Source of the DNA: Devosia marina | Lineage (GTDB): Bacteria > Pseudomonadota > Alphaproteobacteria > Rhizobiales > Devosiaceae | NCBI RefSeq assembly: GCF_009758415.1 | Contig: NZ_WQRF01000003.1 | Coordinates: 248,001 to 312,000 of the forward strand | Reading direction: 5' to 3' | Length of the DNA stretch: 64,000 nucleotides | Shown: positions 26,481 to 35,280 of the stretch, piece after piece | How positions within the stretch are numbered: the first letter of the stretch is position 1 | Layout of the letters: the number at the start of each line of letters is the position of its first letter | Notes under the pieces: generated by a model | Databases searched by the model: none | Seen by the model: the letters and a program-made list of their open reading frames with translations, nothing else | What the model was told of the DNA's origin: nothing | Program-made: the position numbers and the translations under genes

Positions 26481-26809
26481 GGTCGTCGCCCTAGGGCCGA
26501 CAGCAGCGCGGCGCGGATGTCATGCAGGTCCCGGACCGCCGCATCGAACAGCGCGGGATCGACCCGATCCGCATCGCCGAGCGCGCGCAGGCGATCATGC
26601 AGGGCCGCTGTCTCGGCGAGAAGACGCGCGACCTGCTGCTGTTCGATCGGGGCGCGCCTTGCCTGCCGGGGGGCATCATCGGCGAAAACGGATTGCGTGA
26701 TGAAGGCACTGACGGAGAGGCCGGATTTCTCGACCCGCGCCCGGAATTCCTCGCGGAGGGCTTCCGGGGGGCGATACGAAATCGGGGCATCGCGTTTCTT
26801 CTCCGTCAT
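26477..26809 (-). CDS. MobC-like relaxosome accessory protein
   Basis: A 110-residue protein starting MTEKKRDAPISYRPPEALREEF. The N-terminal strand and helices (ISYRPPEALREEFRARVEKS then LSVSAFITQSVF) look like the ribbon-helix-helix part of MobC-type accessory proteins, which bind oriT and help load the relaxase. The in-frame codon at 26821 is possible but gives a poorer N-terminus. Encoded directly upstream of and overlapping the relaxase gene. A hairpin-rich non-coding stretch begins about 100 bases upstream of it. Confidence 0.75.
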   Translation of the reverse strand: MTEKKRDAPISYRPPEALREEFRARVEKSGLSVSAFITQSVFADDAPRQARRAPIEQQQVARLLAETAALHDRLRALGDADRVDPALFDAAVRDLHDIRAALLSALGRRP

Positions 26810-26908
26810 GCGCACATACATAAATGCGCCGCCGCATCACGGGCCGCGCGCATTCCGCGCGCCGCCATCGCCACCCACCGCCGCCCGCCGACACCAAAAC
26901 GAGGGTCC

Positions 26909-27280
26909 AGGGGAGCGTCATCCCCTGCGTCGATGGGTTTCCAAAGGGAGAGCCGACATCCGCCCTTTGGTCGAAGCCGATGCCGAAACATCGGTCGTGG
27001 TCCAGGGCGCGACAGCCCTGGCCGTGGTTGCAAGGGGCGCGGAAGCCCCTGCCTGATGGGTCCAGGGAGAGCAGCAATCTCCCGGTCGTGACGCAACGGC
27101 GAAACGTTGCCTCAGCCGGGGCGGGTTCGATACCCGCCAGCCCAAGCGTCCGGCTGACCGCATCCGTTGGACCGACTCCGCCGCAAGCGGAGACGCAAGC
27201 CTTACGGATGCCACCGGGGGGTCCGCGGGGGATGTGAAATCCCCCCGGCAAGGTGCGCGTGGTAGTACCACGCACACCTT
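26909..27280. repeat. Array of about eleven short hairpins upstream of mobC-relaxase
   Basis: Perfect or near-perfect inverted repeats follow one another with little spacing: 26909-26926, 26941-26970, 26977-26994, 27002-27021, 27033-27050, 27065-27083, 27093-27110, 27120-27138, 27176-27192 (inside a longer pairing 27161-27210), 27227-27245 and 27250-27280. Several have the same six-base loop form: GCGTCA, CCGAAA, GCGACA, GCGGAA and GCGAAA. GGTCCAGGG recurs at 26904, 26999 and 27059. It may contain oriT, or be a structured RNA. Confidence 0.75.
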
Positions 27281-27318
27281 GTACAAAAGCCTATCCGGAC
27301 TTCCCCTGTTATACTCTC

Positions 27319-27349
27319 ATTATACCAGAGGAGCGTGATGCTTTGGAAA
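27319..27349 (-). promoter_or_regulatory. Possible promoter reading into the hairpin array
   Basis: On the minus strand TATAAT lies at 27324-27319, with TTTCCA 19 bases upstream as a poor -35. Transcription from here would cross the hairpin array and reach mobC, giving a leader of about 500 bases. The remaining DNA to 27547 contains no gene that I recognise. Confidence 0.3.
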
Positions 27350-27547
27350 TCTGCACGCCGCTCACAAGCGATCGTCATGCACATTACATGACCACGATCA
27401 CGACTGCACGAGGTTTGCGCGCGGAAGATAGGCCGTAAACCAGCCGATATTGAAGCCATCTCTCATCTGCGGTCTCGATCCCGGGCCTGGTGCTGATTGT
27501 GATGTACATCCCGGACCGGGGACGGCCGCCGGAAAGGATGGCCCCTC

Positions 27548-28258
27548 ATGAACATCCATACGCAGGCCGATGCGCTGTCCGGAACCGGGCAGCAGCAGGC
27601 CGCCCCTGACCTCACCCTAAAGCCGACGCGGGAGACCTATGACCGGCTCCAGCAGGCTTACGAGCATTTCAACAAGGCGCTGTTCGACGGCACGCTGCCG
27701 AACGCGCTCATTACCTTGCAGCGCCGCAAGGGCACGTTCGGGTATTTCGCGGGACGCAAGTTCAGCAATGACGCGGGCCAGCCCGCCGATGAAATCGCCC
27801 TCAACCCGCAGGGCTTCGCCGACCGGGGCTTACCCGACATCCTCGCCACCCTCGTCCATGAGATGGTGCATCTGTGGCAGCACCATCACGGCACACCGGG
27901 ACGCGGGCGTTATCACAACCGCGAATGGGCGGAGAAGATGAAGGCGATCGGTCTTCACCCGACCGATAACAGCGCGGAAGACGGTAACGAGACCGGCGAG
28001 CGCGTCGGTCATATGATCGTCCCCGGCGGTGCTTTCGAGGCAGCCGCGAAGAAGCTCACGGCGAAGGACTTTGCCCTGATCTGGAAGGAAGTGAAGCTGC
28101 CCCCGCAACAGCCGGGCGAAGGCGCAGCCCAGCCCGCCGACAAGAGCGGCAAGCGCGTGCGCTATTGCTGCCCGGACTGCGACCTCAAGGCCTGGGCGAA
28201 GCATGACGCGAAGCTCGTCTGCGGCGACCACATGGTCGCCATGACCCCCGGCGCATAA
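27548..28258 (+). CDS. SprT-like zinc metallopeptidase-domain protein
   Basis: A 236-residue protein with HEMVHLWQHHHG at about residue 107, the HExxH zinc motif in the SprT arrangement, and a C-terminal zinc ribbon (CCPDCDLKAWAK followed by VCGDH). SprT-like proteases relate to Spartan, which removes DNA-protein crosslinks; the role of element-borne copies is not established. One attractive idea is clearing relaxase or other proteins from DNA. It starts after GGAAAGGATGG and is followed by a strong terminator. Confidence 0.8.
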   Translation: MNIHTQADALSGTGQQQAAPDLTLKPTRETYDRLQQAYEHFNKALFDGTLPNALITLQRRKGTFGYFAGRKFSNDAGQPADEIALNPQGFADRGLPDILATLVHEMVHLWQHHHGTPGRGRYHNREWAEKMKAIGLHPTDNSAEDGNETGERVGHMIVPGGAFEAAAKKLTAKDFALIWKEVKLPPQQPGEGAAQPADKSGKRVRYCCPDCDLKAWAKHDAKLVCGDHMVAMTPGA

Positions 28259-28278
28259 AGCAACAGCACCAGAACAGG

Positions 28279-28310
28279 ACGGCGCGCCCCGCACGGGGCG
28301 CGCCGTTTTC
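28279..28310 (+). terminator. Rho-independent terminator
   Basis: Ten-base stem GGCGCGCCCC with its complement, loop GCAC, then GTTTTC, twenty bases after the SprT-like gene. Confidence 0.75.
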
Positions 28311-28329
28311 GCATGTCCGCAGCGCGCGG

Positions 28330-28638
28330 CTAGAACAATGTCATCTGCCGCGCGGCCTCCTCCTGCGCCTTCCAGGCCTGCGCCCCCGCTTCGCGCTCCA
28401 GCCACGCGGTGGCGAACGCCACCGCGCCGCCGGCTGCGGCGATGACCGCAGCCGGGGTGAAGTGCGAGCGGTAGCCGGTCTCCGTCACCGGCAAGGGTGC
28501 TCTTGCCGGCGCGATGCTCTCCAGCTCCAGATGGGCGGTGCTGAACGGGCCGTCGGCGCCGAGCCAGCGTTCTTCGTAGCGGACTTCAATGGTGATTCCG
28601 CGCCAGTGGATGGTGTGGGTTTCGCGGAGGCGCGTCAT
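28330..28638 (-). CDS. Hypothetical element protein, 102 residues
   Basis: Starts at the ATG at 28638 (MTRLRETHTIHWRGITIEV), which overlaps the TGA of the upstream gene. The N-terminal half has beta-strand character (IEVRYEERWLG), the C-terminal half an alanine-rich helix. I do not recognise a family beyond small proteins of alphaproteobacterial integrative elements. It is the last of three co-transcribed small genes. Confidence 0.6.
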   Translation of the reverse strand: MTRLRETHTIHWRGITIEVRYEERWLGADGPFSTAHLELESIAPARAPLPVTETGYRSHFTPAAVIAAAGGAVAFATAWLEREAGAQAWKAQEEAARQMTLF

Positions 28639-28844
28639 GACGCGCCCCCGGCTTCGTTGAGGTAAATGCGCGCCGCCAGCTGCTCGCTTGCGGCGAAGTC
28701 GATGCCGGCCTGCGCGCACCAGTGCCTGATATCGACCAGCAGGTCGGTGATGGCATCGGCGTCGTAATAGGGCGCGACCCCGCGGGCCCAGGCGGCGCGG
28801 GCGAGTGCGGCCCGCGCGGCGGTGATCTGTACGGTACAGCTCAT
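28635..28844 (-). CDS. Hypothetical element protein, 69 residues
   Basis: Begins MSCTVQITAARAALARAA after GGAGGAGATC, a strong ribosome site. The protein is alanine-rich and probably helical, with a single ordered-looking segment (DAITDLLVDIRHWCAQAG). Function is unknown. It is translationally coupled to the gene downstream by an ATGA overlap. The longer open frame upstream to 29189 overlaps another gene and is not used. Confidence 0.6.
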   Translation of the reverse strand: MSCTVQITAARAALARAAWARGVAPYYDADAITDLLVDIRHWCAQAGIDFAASEQLAARIYLNEAGGAS

Positions 28845-28878
28845 GATCTCCTCCTTTTCCGGGACAGTGAGGGGGCGC

Positions 28879-29115
28879 CTAGGCGCCCGCCTCCTGTTCG
28901 GTCTGTTCGCCCGGGGCCCGGAGGATGACGCGGCCGCCATTGACGGGGACCAGGTCGAGCTGGAGGGTGTAGCCTTCACCGTCCTTGTGATCCCAGGCGG
29001 CGCCGATGCGGGTCCAGAAGGACTTTTCGCCTTTTTCGTCGACGTGCCAGGCAATGAAGGCCGGGGCCTTGGGTTCGCGGGCGGGTTTGCTGTTGCGGTT
29101 GTTGTAGCGTGCCAT
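28879..29115 (-). CDS. Conserved small element protein, 78 residues
   Basis: Starts MARYNNRNSKPAREPK and continues FIAWHVDEKGEKSFWTRIGAAWDHKDGEGYTLQLDLVP, a compact beta-rich sequence that I recognise as widely spread in rhizobial and related islands but without known function. The ATG at 29115 has AAAGGAGCTT upstream. First gene of the 29.1-28.3 kb operon, read from a long non-coding leader. Confidence 0.7.
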   Translation of the reverse strand: MARYNNRNSKPAREPKAPAFIAWHVDEKGEKSFWTRIGAAWDHKDGEGYTLQLDLVPVNGGRVILRAPGEQTEQEAGA

Positions 29116-29310
29116 GATGTAAGCTCCTTTCGCTTGGGTTTTCCTCGACACGCCTCACCTTGGAGCGGGCGGAAAAGCGGCGGGTTCACGGCTGGCGCAC
29201 GGGAGGGGGATCACCCGCCTTGCAGCGCAGCGAAAGGCGGGGACACAAGTGCGCCACCCCGCAGGGGCCGCAGGGCCTTGAACCGGCCGCGCGCCCGATC
29301 AGGTTCCGGC
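29116..29310 (-). promoter_or_regulatory. Long leader, possibly a divergent fourth copy of the repeated leader
   Basis: Non-coding DNA with strong internal pairing (for example GCGGGT and ACCCGC around 29188-29216). Its far end, TTGAACCGGCCGCGCGCCCG at 29278, resembles the far end of the parB leader (TTGACCGGGCGGCGCGCCCG), but the middle blocks are not shared. The remaining 29311-29613 has no gene that I can support. Confidence 0.35.
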
Positions 29311-29613
29311 GTGTTCAGTCGAGGGAAATCCCCGGCGAAAGGACGAAGAGCGTCTCACGGCACGCCGCCGCAGCGGCAGGACATGACCACCGCCCCACAG
29401 CCCATGTCCAAGCTCTTGCGGGCACGACCATCGGCAAAGGCGCATTCCCGGACCCGTTTGCCGCCCTCTCGATCACGAAGGTGAAGGCGGCTCCCGCTCA
29501 AACATGTTCCGCAAGGCATCCCGTCGTTTCCCAGCTTCGGAGAAACCATCACAGGCGCAAGCCGATCCGCGCCCCCGGCTGACCAAAGGGGAGATCAGGC
29601 TGTAAGCTTCCGT

Positions 29614-30111
29614 ATGGACAAGCCGAAGGTAAAATCACCGCCCCGCCGCAAACGGCCGCGAGGGCGGCCGAAGAATGACCCCGTCTATTACGTCGTCGCG
29701 GTCGAGGACTGGGACTGGGGCTTCTGGTTCGGGGTCAGCAATATGCCGGAGCGCAACGGGCCGTATGACGATTACCGTCACCTGAATCTGCGCGGCAGGC
29801 TGCTGCGCCCCGCGAAGCTCAAATGCGAGGAAGTGGAGCTGCATATCCTGCCCGACAAGCGGCTCGATGAAGGGGTGCGGGAACAGAACCGGCCGGTCTC
29901 GATCGGCCATATCAACCTGCGCAAGGCACGGATGGACGGCATCCTGTCGATGCCGGCCGACGCGCTGCCGCTGCTGCTGACGCTTGCGACCGCGGAGAAG
30001 CTGCGCTTCATGGTCATGCAGGGCGAGCGCCTGCGCTACGGCAGCGCCGCGATCAAAAGCTTCCGCGTGGAAATGAACATCGGGGAGGACGACCTGCCCG
30101 ATGAGGCGTGA
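29614..30111 (+). CDS. Conserved hypothetical element protein with AT-hook-like N-terminus
   Basis: A 165-residue protein. The first 20 residues are very basic (RRKRPRGRPK), containing an AT-hook-like RGRP core, so DNA contact is possible. The rest (VYYVVAVEDWDWGFWFGVSN and onward) looks like a compact alpha/beta domain, with conserved-looking tryptophans. I do not know the family function. It runs opposite to its neighbours and ends at a strong hairpin. Confidence 0.65.
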   Translation: MDKPKVKSPPRRKRPRGRPKNDPVYYVVAVEDWDWGFWFGVSNMPERNGPYDDYRHLNLRGRLLRPAKLKCEEVELHILPDKRLDEGVREQNRPVSIGHINLRKARMDGILSMPADALPLLLTLATAEKLRFMVMQGERLRYGSAAIKSFRVEMNIGEDDLPDEA

Positions 30112-30136
30112 GCCGGGACGGCACGGCCGTCCCGGC
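30112..30136. terminator. Bidirectional hairpin between convergent genes
   Basis: GCCGGGACGGC and its exact complement with a three-base loop, between the stops at 30111 and 30146. There is no T-run, so termination is presumed. Confidence 0.5.
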
Positions 30137-30145
30137 CGGTGGTGT

Positions 30146-30511
30146 TCACCACCAGGAGGAGTAGAAGACGCTCAGCCCGGCGGCCAGAGCCTCGCGGGCC
30201 TTGGCGACGAAAGCGAGATCGTCGTCGCTCTCGCTGCCGTCGGATGCGCCGAAGAAGAAGCCGGAGGTCGGCGGCAGGGTCCGGTTGCGGATCGCGGCTT
30301 CGAGCCGGTCGAGGTCTTCTGCGGTCAATTGCAGGTTAACGCAGTTGAAGTCGGGGTCCGTACCGCCCTTCTCGCGGTAGAGCCGCTCCATCCAGCCGTG
30401 CAGGTTCGGATGCTTGCGCCAGTAATGCAGTTCCGACACCTCCTCGGCCTTGAAGTCCACCGGCGAGGCGGGCGCTTCGCGCAGGGTGCAGGCATACATA
30501 TCGAGTCCCAT
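30146..30511 (-). CDS. Conserved hypothetical protein with leader copy 2
   Basis: A 121-residue protein starting MGLDMYACTLREAP at the ATG at 30511, preceded by AAAGGAGAAAATC. ELHYWRKHPNLHGWMERLY at about 40 and SGFFFGASDG near 90 are the most distinctive parts. Proteins beginning MGLDMY are common in phages and mobile elements, and no activity is established. It is one of the genes preceded by the repeated leader, so it probably shares control with parB and ardC. Confidence 0.65.
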   Translation of the reverse strand: MGLDMYACTLREAPASPVDFKAEEVSELHYWRKHPNLHGWMERLYREKGGTDPDFNCVNLQLTAEDLDRLEAAIRNRTLPPTSGFFFGASDGSESDDDLAFVAKAREALAAGLSVFYSSWW

Positions 30512-30670
30512 GATTTTCTCCTTTCGTTGTGGGCGTCCCGCAGGACGCGGCACGAAAGGCCGGGCGGCATCAGCCGCCGGCGTCATGGCCAACACGGGCC
30601 GCCGCCATCAGGCGGCCGGCCGGCGCGGGCCGGCCATTGACGCCAAGGCGCCGCCCGGCAGGGGCGCGGC
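30512..30670 (-). promoter_or_regulatory. Conserved GC-rich leader (copy 2)
   Basis: Shares the ordered blocks of the parB leader: GCAGGACGC near 30540, AAAGGCCGGGCGG near 30555, GGCCAACACGG at 30587-30597, and a TTGAC near 30637. It is rich in GC inverted repeats. From 30671 to 30785 no gene is evident. Confidence 0.6.
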
Positions 30671-30785
30671 GAACACCAAGGGACGGCCAGCGAAAGGGTC
30701 ATGGGCACGCGAAAAGCGCTGCCCCCAACGCGAACGCCCCGCAGCAAGGCCGCGGGGCGCGCAAGATGTACAGGCGGAACGGCGA

Positions 30786-33700
30786 TCAGGCCGCGAGCAG
30801 GTTGCCGTTGGTCTCCAGCAGCTCCGGCGAGGCGAGGTTCGTGACCCCTTCCAGCTTCGCAATCTGCGCGAAGCTGTAGGTCGAGCCCGTGCCGTCGCGA
30901 TCGACCTCGACGAAGGTGTTGCCGCTGCTCTCCGTGAACTGCACGAAATCGGCAATCGCATCGGTCAGCGGGTCGTAGACCGTGTCGAGAATGTCGGTCA
31001 GGTCGATAACGTCGTCGTCCCCGACGCTGAAATCGCGGATCACGTCGACATTGCTGAAGGCGCTCGCCAGCTCGAACACGAACGTATCCGCCCCGGCACC
31101 GCCATGCATCGTATCGAGGCCCGCACCGCCATAGAGCGTATCGTCGCCGTCACCGCCGTACAGCAGGTCGTCGCCGTCCTCGCCCTCGACCGTGTCATTG
31201 CCCGCGCCGCCATGCATGGCATCATTCCCGGCCCCGCCGGTCATGCTGTCATTCCCGGCAAAACCGATCAGCGTGTTGTCGTTGGCATTGCCCGCGACCA
31301 TGTCGTTCCCGGACGTGCCGTTGAGCCAGCCGCTATAGGTCAGCAGGCTGGTCTCGAAGCCGTCGTCGAACTTGATCGTTTCCACACGGTAGGTCGTGCC
31401 GTTACGCTGGTTGTTGATCGTGATCTCATCGACCGCGCTGTCGATCACGATCTTGGTGTGATAGGTGCTGTGGTCCGACACGCTGATGTCGTTGATCGTG
31501 ACGCCGCCCGTGATCCACAACACGTCGGTCGTGTTGTTGCTGTCGGTGATGGTGTCGAGGCCGGAATCGTAGATGAACAGGTCGTTGCCCGACCCGCCGT
31601 TCATCGTGTCGTCCCCCGCACCGCCGCGCAGCGTGTCATTGCCGCTGTCGCCGTTCAGCGTATCGTCCCCGTCTTCGCCATATAGCGTGTCGTTGTCGTT
31701 GCCGCCGTTCAGAAGATCGTTGCCGTCACCGCCATACAGAACGTCGTCGCCGACCCCGCCGGAGAGCGTGTCGTTGCCGCCATACCCGTACATGATGTCG
31801 TTGATGCTGGCCTGGGATGAGGTCAGCCCGGAGATGGAGTTGTTGCTGCTGTTGCCGTAGGTCGTGAACTGCTGGTCGACGATGTTGATCGTGCTCGTAT
31901 CCTCGAACTCGATCACGTCGATCCGGCCATTGGCGCTGAACCCGCCGACGATCTCAATCGAGTTGGCGGCGTTGATGTAGATCAGCGGGTTGTTGATTGC
32001 CGCCACATGGCGTTCGAACTTCAAATCCTCCAGCGTCCAGCCCCCGGTGATCAGGATGGTCTCCGTATCGCCGGTGGATTGGTCGCTGAAGCTGTCGTTG
32101 CCGCTGACATAGACGTAGGTGTCATTGCCCGAGCCGCCGATCAGCGAGTCGTCGCCGGCGCCGCCGTCCAGTAAGTCATCTCCGGCCCCGCCGTTCAGCG
32201 AGTCGTCGCCGGTCCCGCCATACAGAGCGTCGTTGCCGTTGTTGCCGGAGATCGTGTCATTACCGCCGAAGCCATACAGCGTGTCATTGCCCGTCGTACC
32301 GCTGAGCGTGTTGTTGCCACTGTCCCCCTGCACGATGGCCGACACGGTGGTCAGGTCGACCGCCGGGTCGCTGTCGAAATTCAGCGTCTCGATCCGCGCG
32401 CTGGTGGAGGCGTAGAAATCGCTGATGGTGATCGTGTTGTTCGCGTCCAGCACGATCCGCATGTCATCCGTGATGCGGTAGTAGACGGTCCCCACGCTGC
32501 TGAAGCCGGAGGGCAGAAATATCTCATCCGTGCCACCCAGCTCGTAATAGGTGTCGTGGCCGGATTCGTAGTGATATTCGTCGTTACCCGTACCGCCCCA
32601 GGCCTGGTCGTTGCCCGTGCCGGGGTGGATGATGTCCACCGCCGACGATCCCTCGATGCGGTCATCGCCCGCGCCGCCATACATGGTATCGGTCGTGCTG
32701 CTGCCGATGCCGGTGTGGCCGTAGAGCCAGTCATTCCCGTCACCGCCATAGAGGGTGTCATCCCCGGCATAGCCGTAGATTTTGTCATCGCCGCCATTGC
32801 CATAGATCGTATCGTCGGCGCCGCCATTGTACCGAACGCCATGCAGCGTATCGTTGCCGGCGGTCCCGGTCAGTGAGAAGTCGATCGTCGTCAGGTCGAT
32901 GGTCGAGGTATCGTTGAACTCGATGGTCTCGAACCCGGAATCGCTGGTGCGGAAATGATCCTCCAGCAGGATGCGCCCGGTCTGTGTCCCCGTATCGATA
33001 TCGATCACAAGGTCATATTCACCCTGGCGCGTCAGGGTGACGTCGCCGCTATCGATCCCCGCACCGAGCAGGACGGTGTCGGTCCCGTTGCCGTTGCCGG
33101 CAAGGTCGGTGTGCTCGCTGAACACATCCCAGCCGCCGCCGAGTTCGTAGGTGTAGGTATCGTCATCATCGCCGCCGAGCAGGTAATCGCCGCCCGCGCC
33201 ACCGTTCATCACATCATCACCCGCGCCGCCATAGATCGTGTCGTTGCCGCCCTGGCCGTTCAGCGTGTCATCCCCCGCGAGGCCTTTCAGCGTATCGTCC
33301 GCAGCACTGCCGTTCAGCGTATCGTTGCCGGACGTGCCGTCATACGTACTGCCGACATTGGTCGAGAAGTCGAGGAAATCGAGGATGTCCTGGAGGTCGA
33401 GCGTGGAATCGCTGGCTGTGATCGCATCGTCCAGATAGGTCTGATCCCCACCCGGGAGATTGGATGTGCCAACCGAAAACTCGATCGCCCGCACAACATT
33501 CCCCCAAAACGTTGTCCGCTCCGCCGTGTTGGCAAGACCGGTAGCGGTGGTTTCGAGGTCGTCGATCGTGCTGGTGTTCAGGCCGGAGATGCCGACAAAT
33601 GTGTCGGACCAACTGTCATAACGCCAATCCCCGTTAAACAGGTCCCCGCCGGAGCCTTGAATAACCAGACGGGCATAGAAATGCTGATGAGCTATATGAA

Positions 33701-35267
33701 ATGCATTCTCAAGATCAGCGGCCGCATTCCAATACGGATTACTATGTGCGCCACGCTGTACGAAGCTCTGGCCCATCATCTCTTCTAGAAACTCCACCTT
33801 TCTGGCATCAATGTGGGGTCCGCGCGCGCCTACCGCGATGCCATCCACTCCAGCCCATCGGTACATTATCGCCGCAACTGCATCGCTCACGCTGTCGTCA
33901 GAAGTAAAAATATCCTCTATACTCGTGTACTTTATTTCTTTTACAAGATTGAGAAGGTTGCCTGAGCCGCTGTTGTCCAGCGACATTGCAACAAGCAGAT
34001 CGGGCAGCAGGCCATAGCCTCGTATGTCTGGTAGGAACGCAACGCGAATATCGGGCGTGAAGTCTTGGCCGTAGACGGTGTTTACGTCATCATACTGAAA
34101 CCAAACATCCTGAACGATGCGCGTATCGGGAGGATTAATACCATCATCCACGGTGAATGTGCTGACATGTGATATAGAATGCCCCTCATTGGTTTCCGTC
34201 GTGGGGCTGGCATTCAGGTCAATACTGATAATGTGGAAAGCGGAAAGGTCGTAGAGTTCCGAAGTCTCTGAAAACCCGTTTTCATTGTCATCCCGCCAAA
34301 CGATTAAATTACCCCAAACAGCATCCTCTGCTGTTATAAAGCCATCAGAGTTGGAATCGTATTGAGCGAGAATGGTGAAGCCGTCTTGATCAACTGCGCC
34401 AAACAATTCAGCGTTATTATCTATTATACCATTGTAATTCAGATCGATTGCCAGCAGTCCGTCGCCCGAAGACACCCAGCCCATAGCTTCCATGAAGCCA
34501 TCTAAATCGACATCCCAATACACGCCGCTATTCGAAAAGCTGATCAGATCAATCGTGTCAGAATTGTCTAGATCCAATACCAGCGGAGAACCCTTCTGCT
34601 TCCCATCGCCGAATTTCTCTTCAACGTCCTTCGCTCGATCGTTGTCGGGCCGTCTCGCAGGGGGCGCTCCCGGTCCGATGTCGGATGGGTGCGAGCCGGG
34701 AATGTTCTCTGTCTCACCAAGATAATCAAAAAGGTCCTCCGCGACATCGCAATTTTGCGGGGGCGAAAAATTTTGCGCTTCACTGGGGTCCATTACATAA
34801 ACGTCGCCAGCGTCAACATCCGTCATGATGTCCTGCGCAAGCCCTGTGTCAGTCGTTAGATAATTGGTCGGGGGCCGACTTTCATATTTGTCGGCAGCAA
34901 CTCTGTTGTTAATTATGTCCATTAATTCGTCGTTATGACCATCATCTCCGGTCCGGCGCACCCATCCAATGAGACTCTCAGACCATATTTGGAAGTATTC
35001 GCGGTGGTCACCAAGAAGGACTGTTACGTCTTCTCCGATCATCTGACTCATGCGGCCGGCGACATATGCATGTTTAAAAACATCATGATCCCAGGTTCCT
35101 TCCAACTCGGGATGATTCTGCTGGATGTATGCATCGGCCTGTTTCCCAAAGTGGTCAGATAGCAGCATGAGTGATATGCCCCCAGAGCCAACTCCGGATA
35201 TAAGTGCAATAGTTGCGGCAGCGGATTGCTGAGCGGTAATAAATTGTTCTTTCGTAACACAAGTCAT
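30786..35267 (-). CDS. RTX (haemolysin-type calcium-binding) secreted protein
   Basis: A 1493-residue protein. Residues of about 230-360 resemble the N-terminal region of RTX proteins with EF-hand-like acidic loops (DVDLDGFMEAMGW, DLNYNGIIDNNAELFG, DSNSDGFITAED). From about 650 on there are five blocks of nonapeptide repeats of the form GGxGxDxLx that fold into calcium-loaded beta rolls, separated by beta-rich linkers. The last 80 residues (DDDVIDLTDILD and onward) look like a type I secretion signal. No HlyB/HlyD transporter or TolC is in the window. The start at 35267 (MTCVTKEQ) is preferred to 35306. Function (adhesin, toxin or protease-like) is unknown. Confidence 0.85.
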   Translation of the reverse strand: MTCVTKEQFITAQQSAAATIALISGVGSGGISLMLLSDHFGKQADAYIQQNHPELEGTWDHDVFKHAYVAGRMSQMIGEDVTVLLGDHREYFQIWSESLIGWVRRTGDDGHNDELMDIINNRVAADKYESRPPTNYLTTDTGLAQDIMTDVDAGDVYVMDPSEAQNFSPPQNCDVAEDLFDYLGETENIPGSHPSDIGPGAPPARRPDNDRAKDVEEKFGDGKQKGSPLVLDLDNSDTIDLISFSNSGVYWDVDLDGFMEAMGWVSSGDGLLAIDLNYNGIIDNNAELFGAVDQDGFTILAQYDSNSDGFITAEDAVWGNLIVWRDDNENGFSETSELYDLSAFHIISIDLNASPTTETNEGHSISHVSTFTVDDGINPPDTRIVQDVWFQYDDVNTVYGQDFTPDIRVAFLPDIRGYGLLPDLLVAMSLDNSGSGNLLNLVKEIKYTSIEDIFTSDDSVSDAVAAIMYRWAGVDGIAVGARGPHIDARKVEFLEEMMGQSFVQRGAHSNPYWNAAADLENAFHIAHQHFYARLVIQGSGGDLFNGDWRYDSWSDTFVGISGLNTSTIDDLETTATGLANTAERTTFWGNVVRAIEFSVGTSNLPGGDQTYLDDAITASDSTLDLQDILDFLDFSTNVGSTYDGTSGNDTLNGSAADDTLKGLAGDDTLNGQGGNDTIYGGAGDDVMNGGAGGDYLLGGDDDDTYTYELGGGWDVFSEHTDLAGNGNGTDTVLLGAGIDSGDVTLTRQGEYDLVIDIDTGTQTGRILLEDHFRTSDSGFETIEFNDTSTIDLTTIDFSLTGTAGNDTLHGVRYNGGADDTIYGNGGDDKIYGYAGDDTLYGGDGNDWLYGHTGIGSSTTDTMYGGAGDDRIEGSSAVDIIHPGTGNDQAWGGTGNDEYHYESGHDTYYELGGTDEIFLPSGFSSVGTVYYRITDDMRIVLDANNTITISDFYASTSARIETLNFDSDPAVDLTTVSAIVQGDSGNNTLSGTTGNDTLYGFGGNDTISGNNGNDALYGGTGDDSLNGGAGDDLLDGGAGDDSLIGGSGNDTYVYVSGNDSFSDQSTGDTETILITGGWTLEDLKFERHVAAINNPLIYINAANSIEIVGGFSANGRIDVIEFEDTSTINIVDQQFTTYGNSSNNSISGLTSSQASINDIMYGYGGNDTLSGGVGDDVLYGGDGNDLLNGGNDNDTLYGEDGDDTLNGDSGNDTLRGGAGDDTMNGGSGNDLFIYDSGLDTITDSNNTTDVLWITGGVTINDISVSDHSTYHTKIVIDSAVDEITINNQRNGTTYRVETIKFDDGFETSLLTYSGWLNGTSGNDMVAGNANDNTLIGFAGNDSMTGGAGNDAMHGGAGNDTVEGEDGDDLLYGGDGDDTLYGGAGLDTMHGGAGADTFVFELASAFSNVDVIRDFSVGDDDVIDLTDILDTVYDPLTDAIADFVQFTESSGNTFVEVDRDGTGSTYSFAQIAKLEGVTNLASPELLETNGNLLAA

Positions 35268-35280
35268 AAGATCCTCCCAA

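Noticed and set aside
24735-27056. 773-codon plus frame opposite the relaxase and mobC.
   Set aside because: Antisense to a relaxase with recognisable histidine motifs; the product is arginine/alanine-rich without a family.
26824-27237. Open frames running across the hairpin array.
   Set aside because: No ribosome site, no family resemblance, and the codon pattern follows the hairpins.
26909-27280. Reading the hairpin array as a CRISPR array.
   Set aside because: The stems differ from each other; there is no constant repeat unit or cas gene.
31000-33350. Tandem DNA repeats on the 31-33 kb stretch, suggestive of CRISPR or a satellite.
   Set aside because: They are codons for GGxGxDxLx calcium-binding repeats in the RTX frame, vary in spacing, and have no spacer/repeat regularity.
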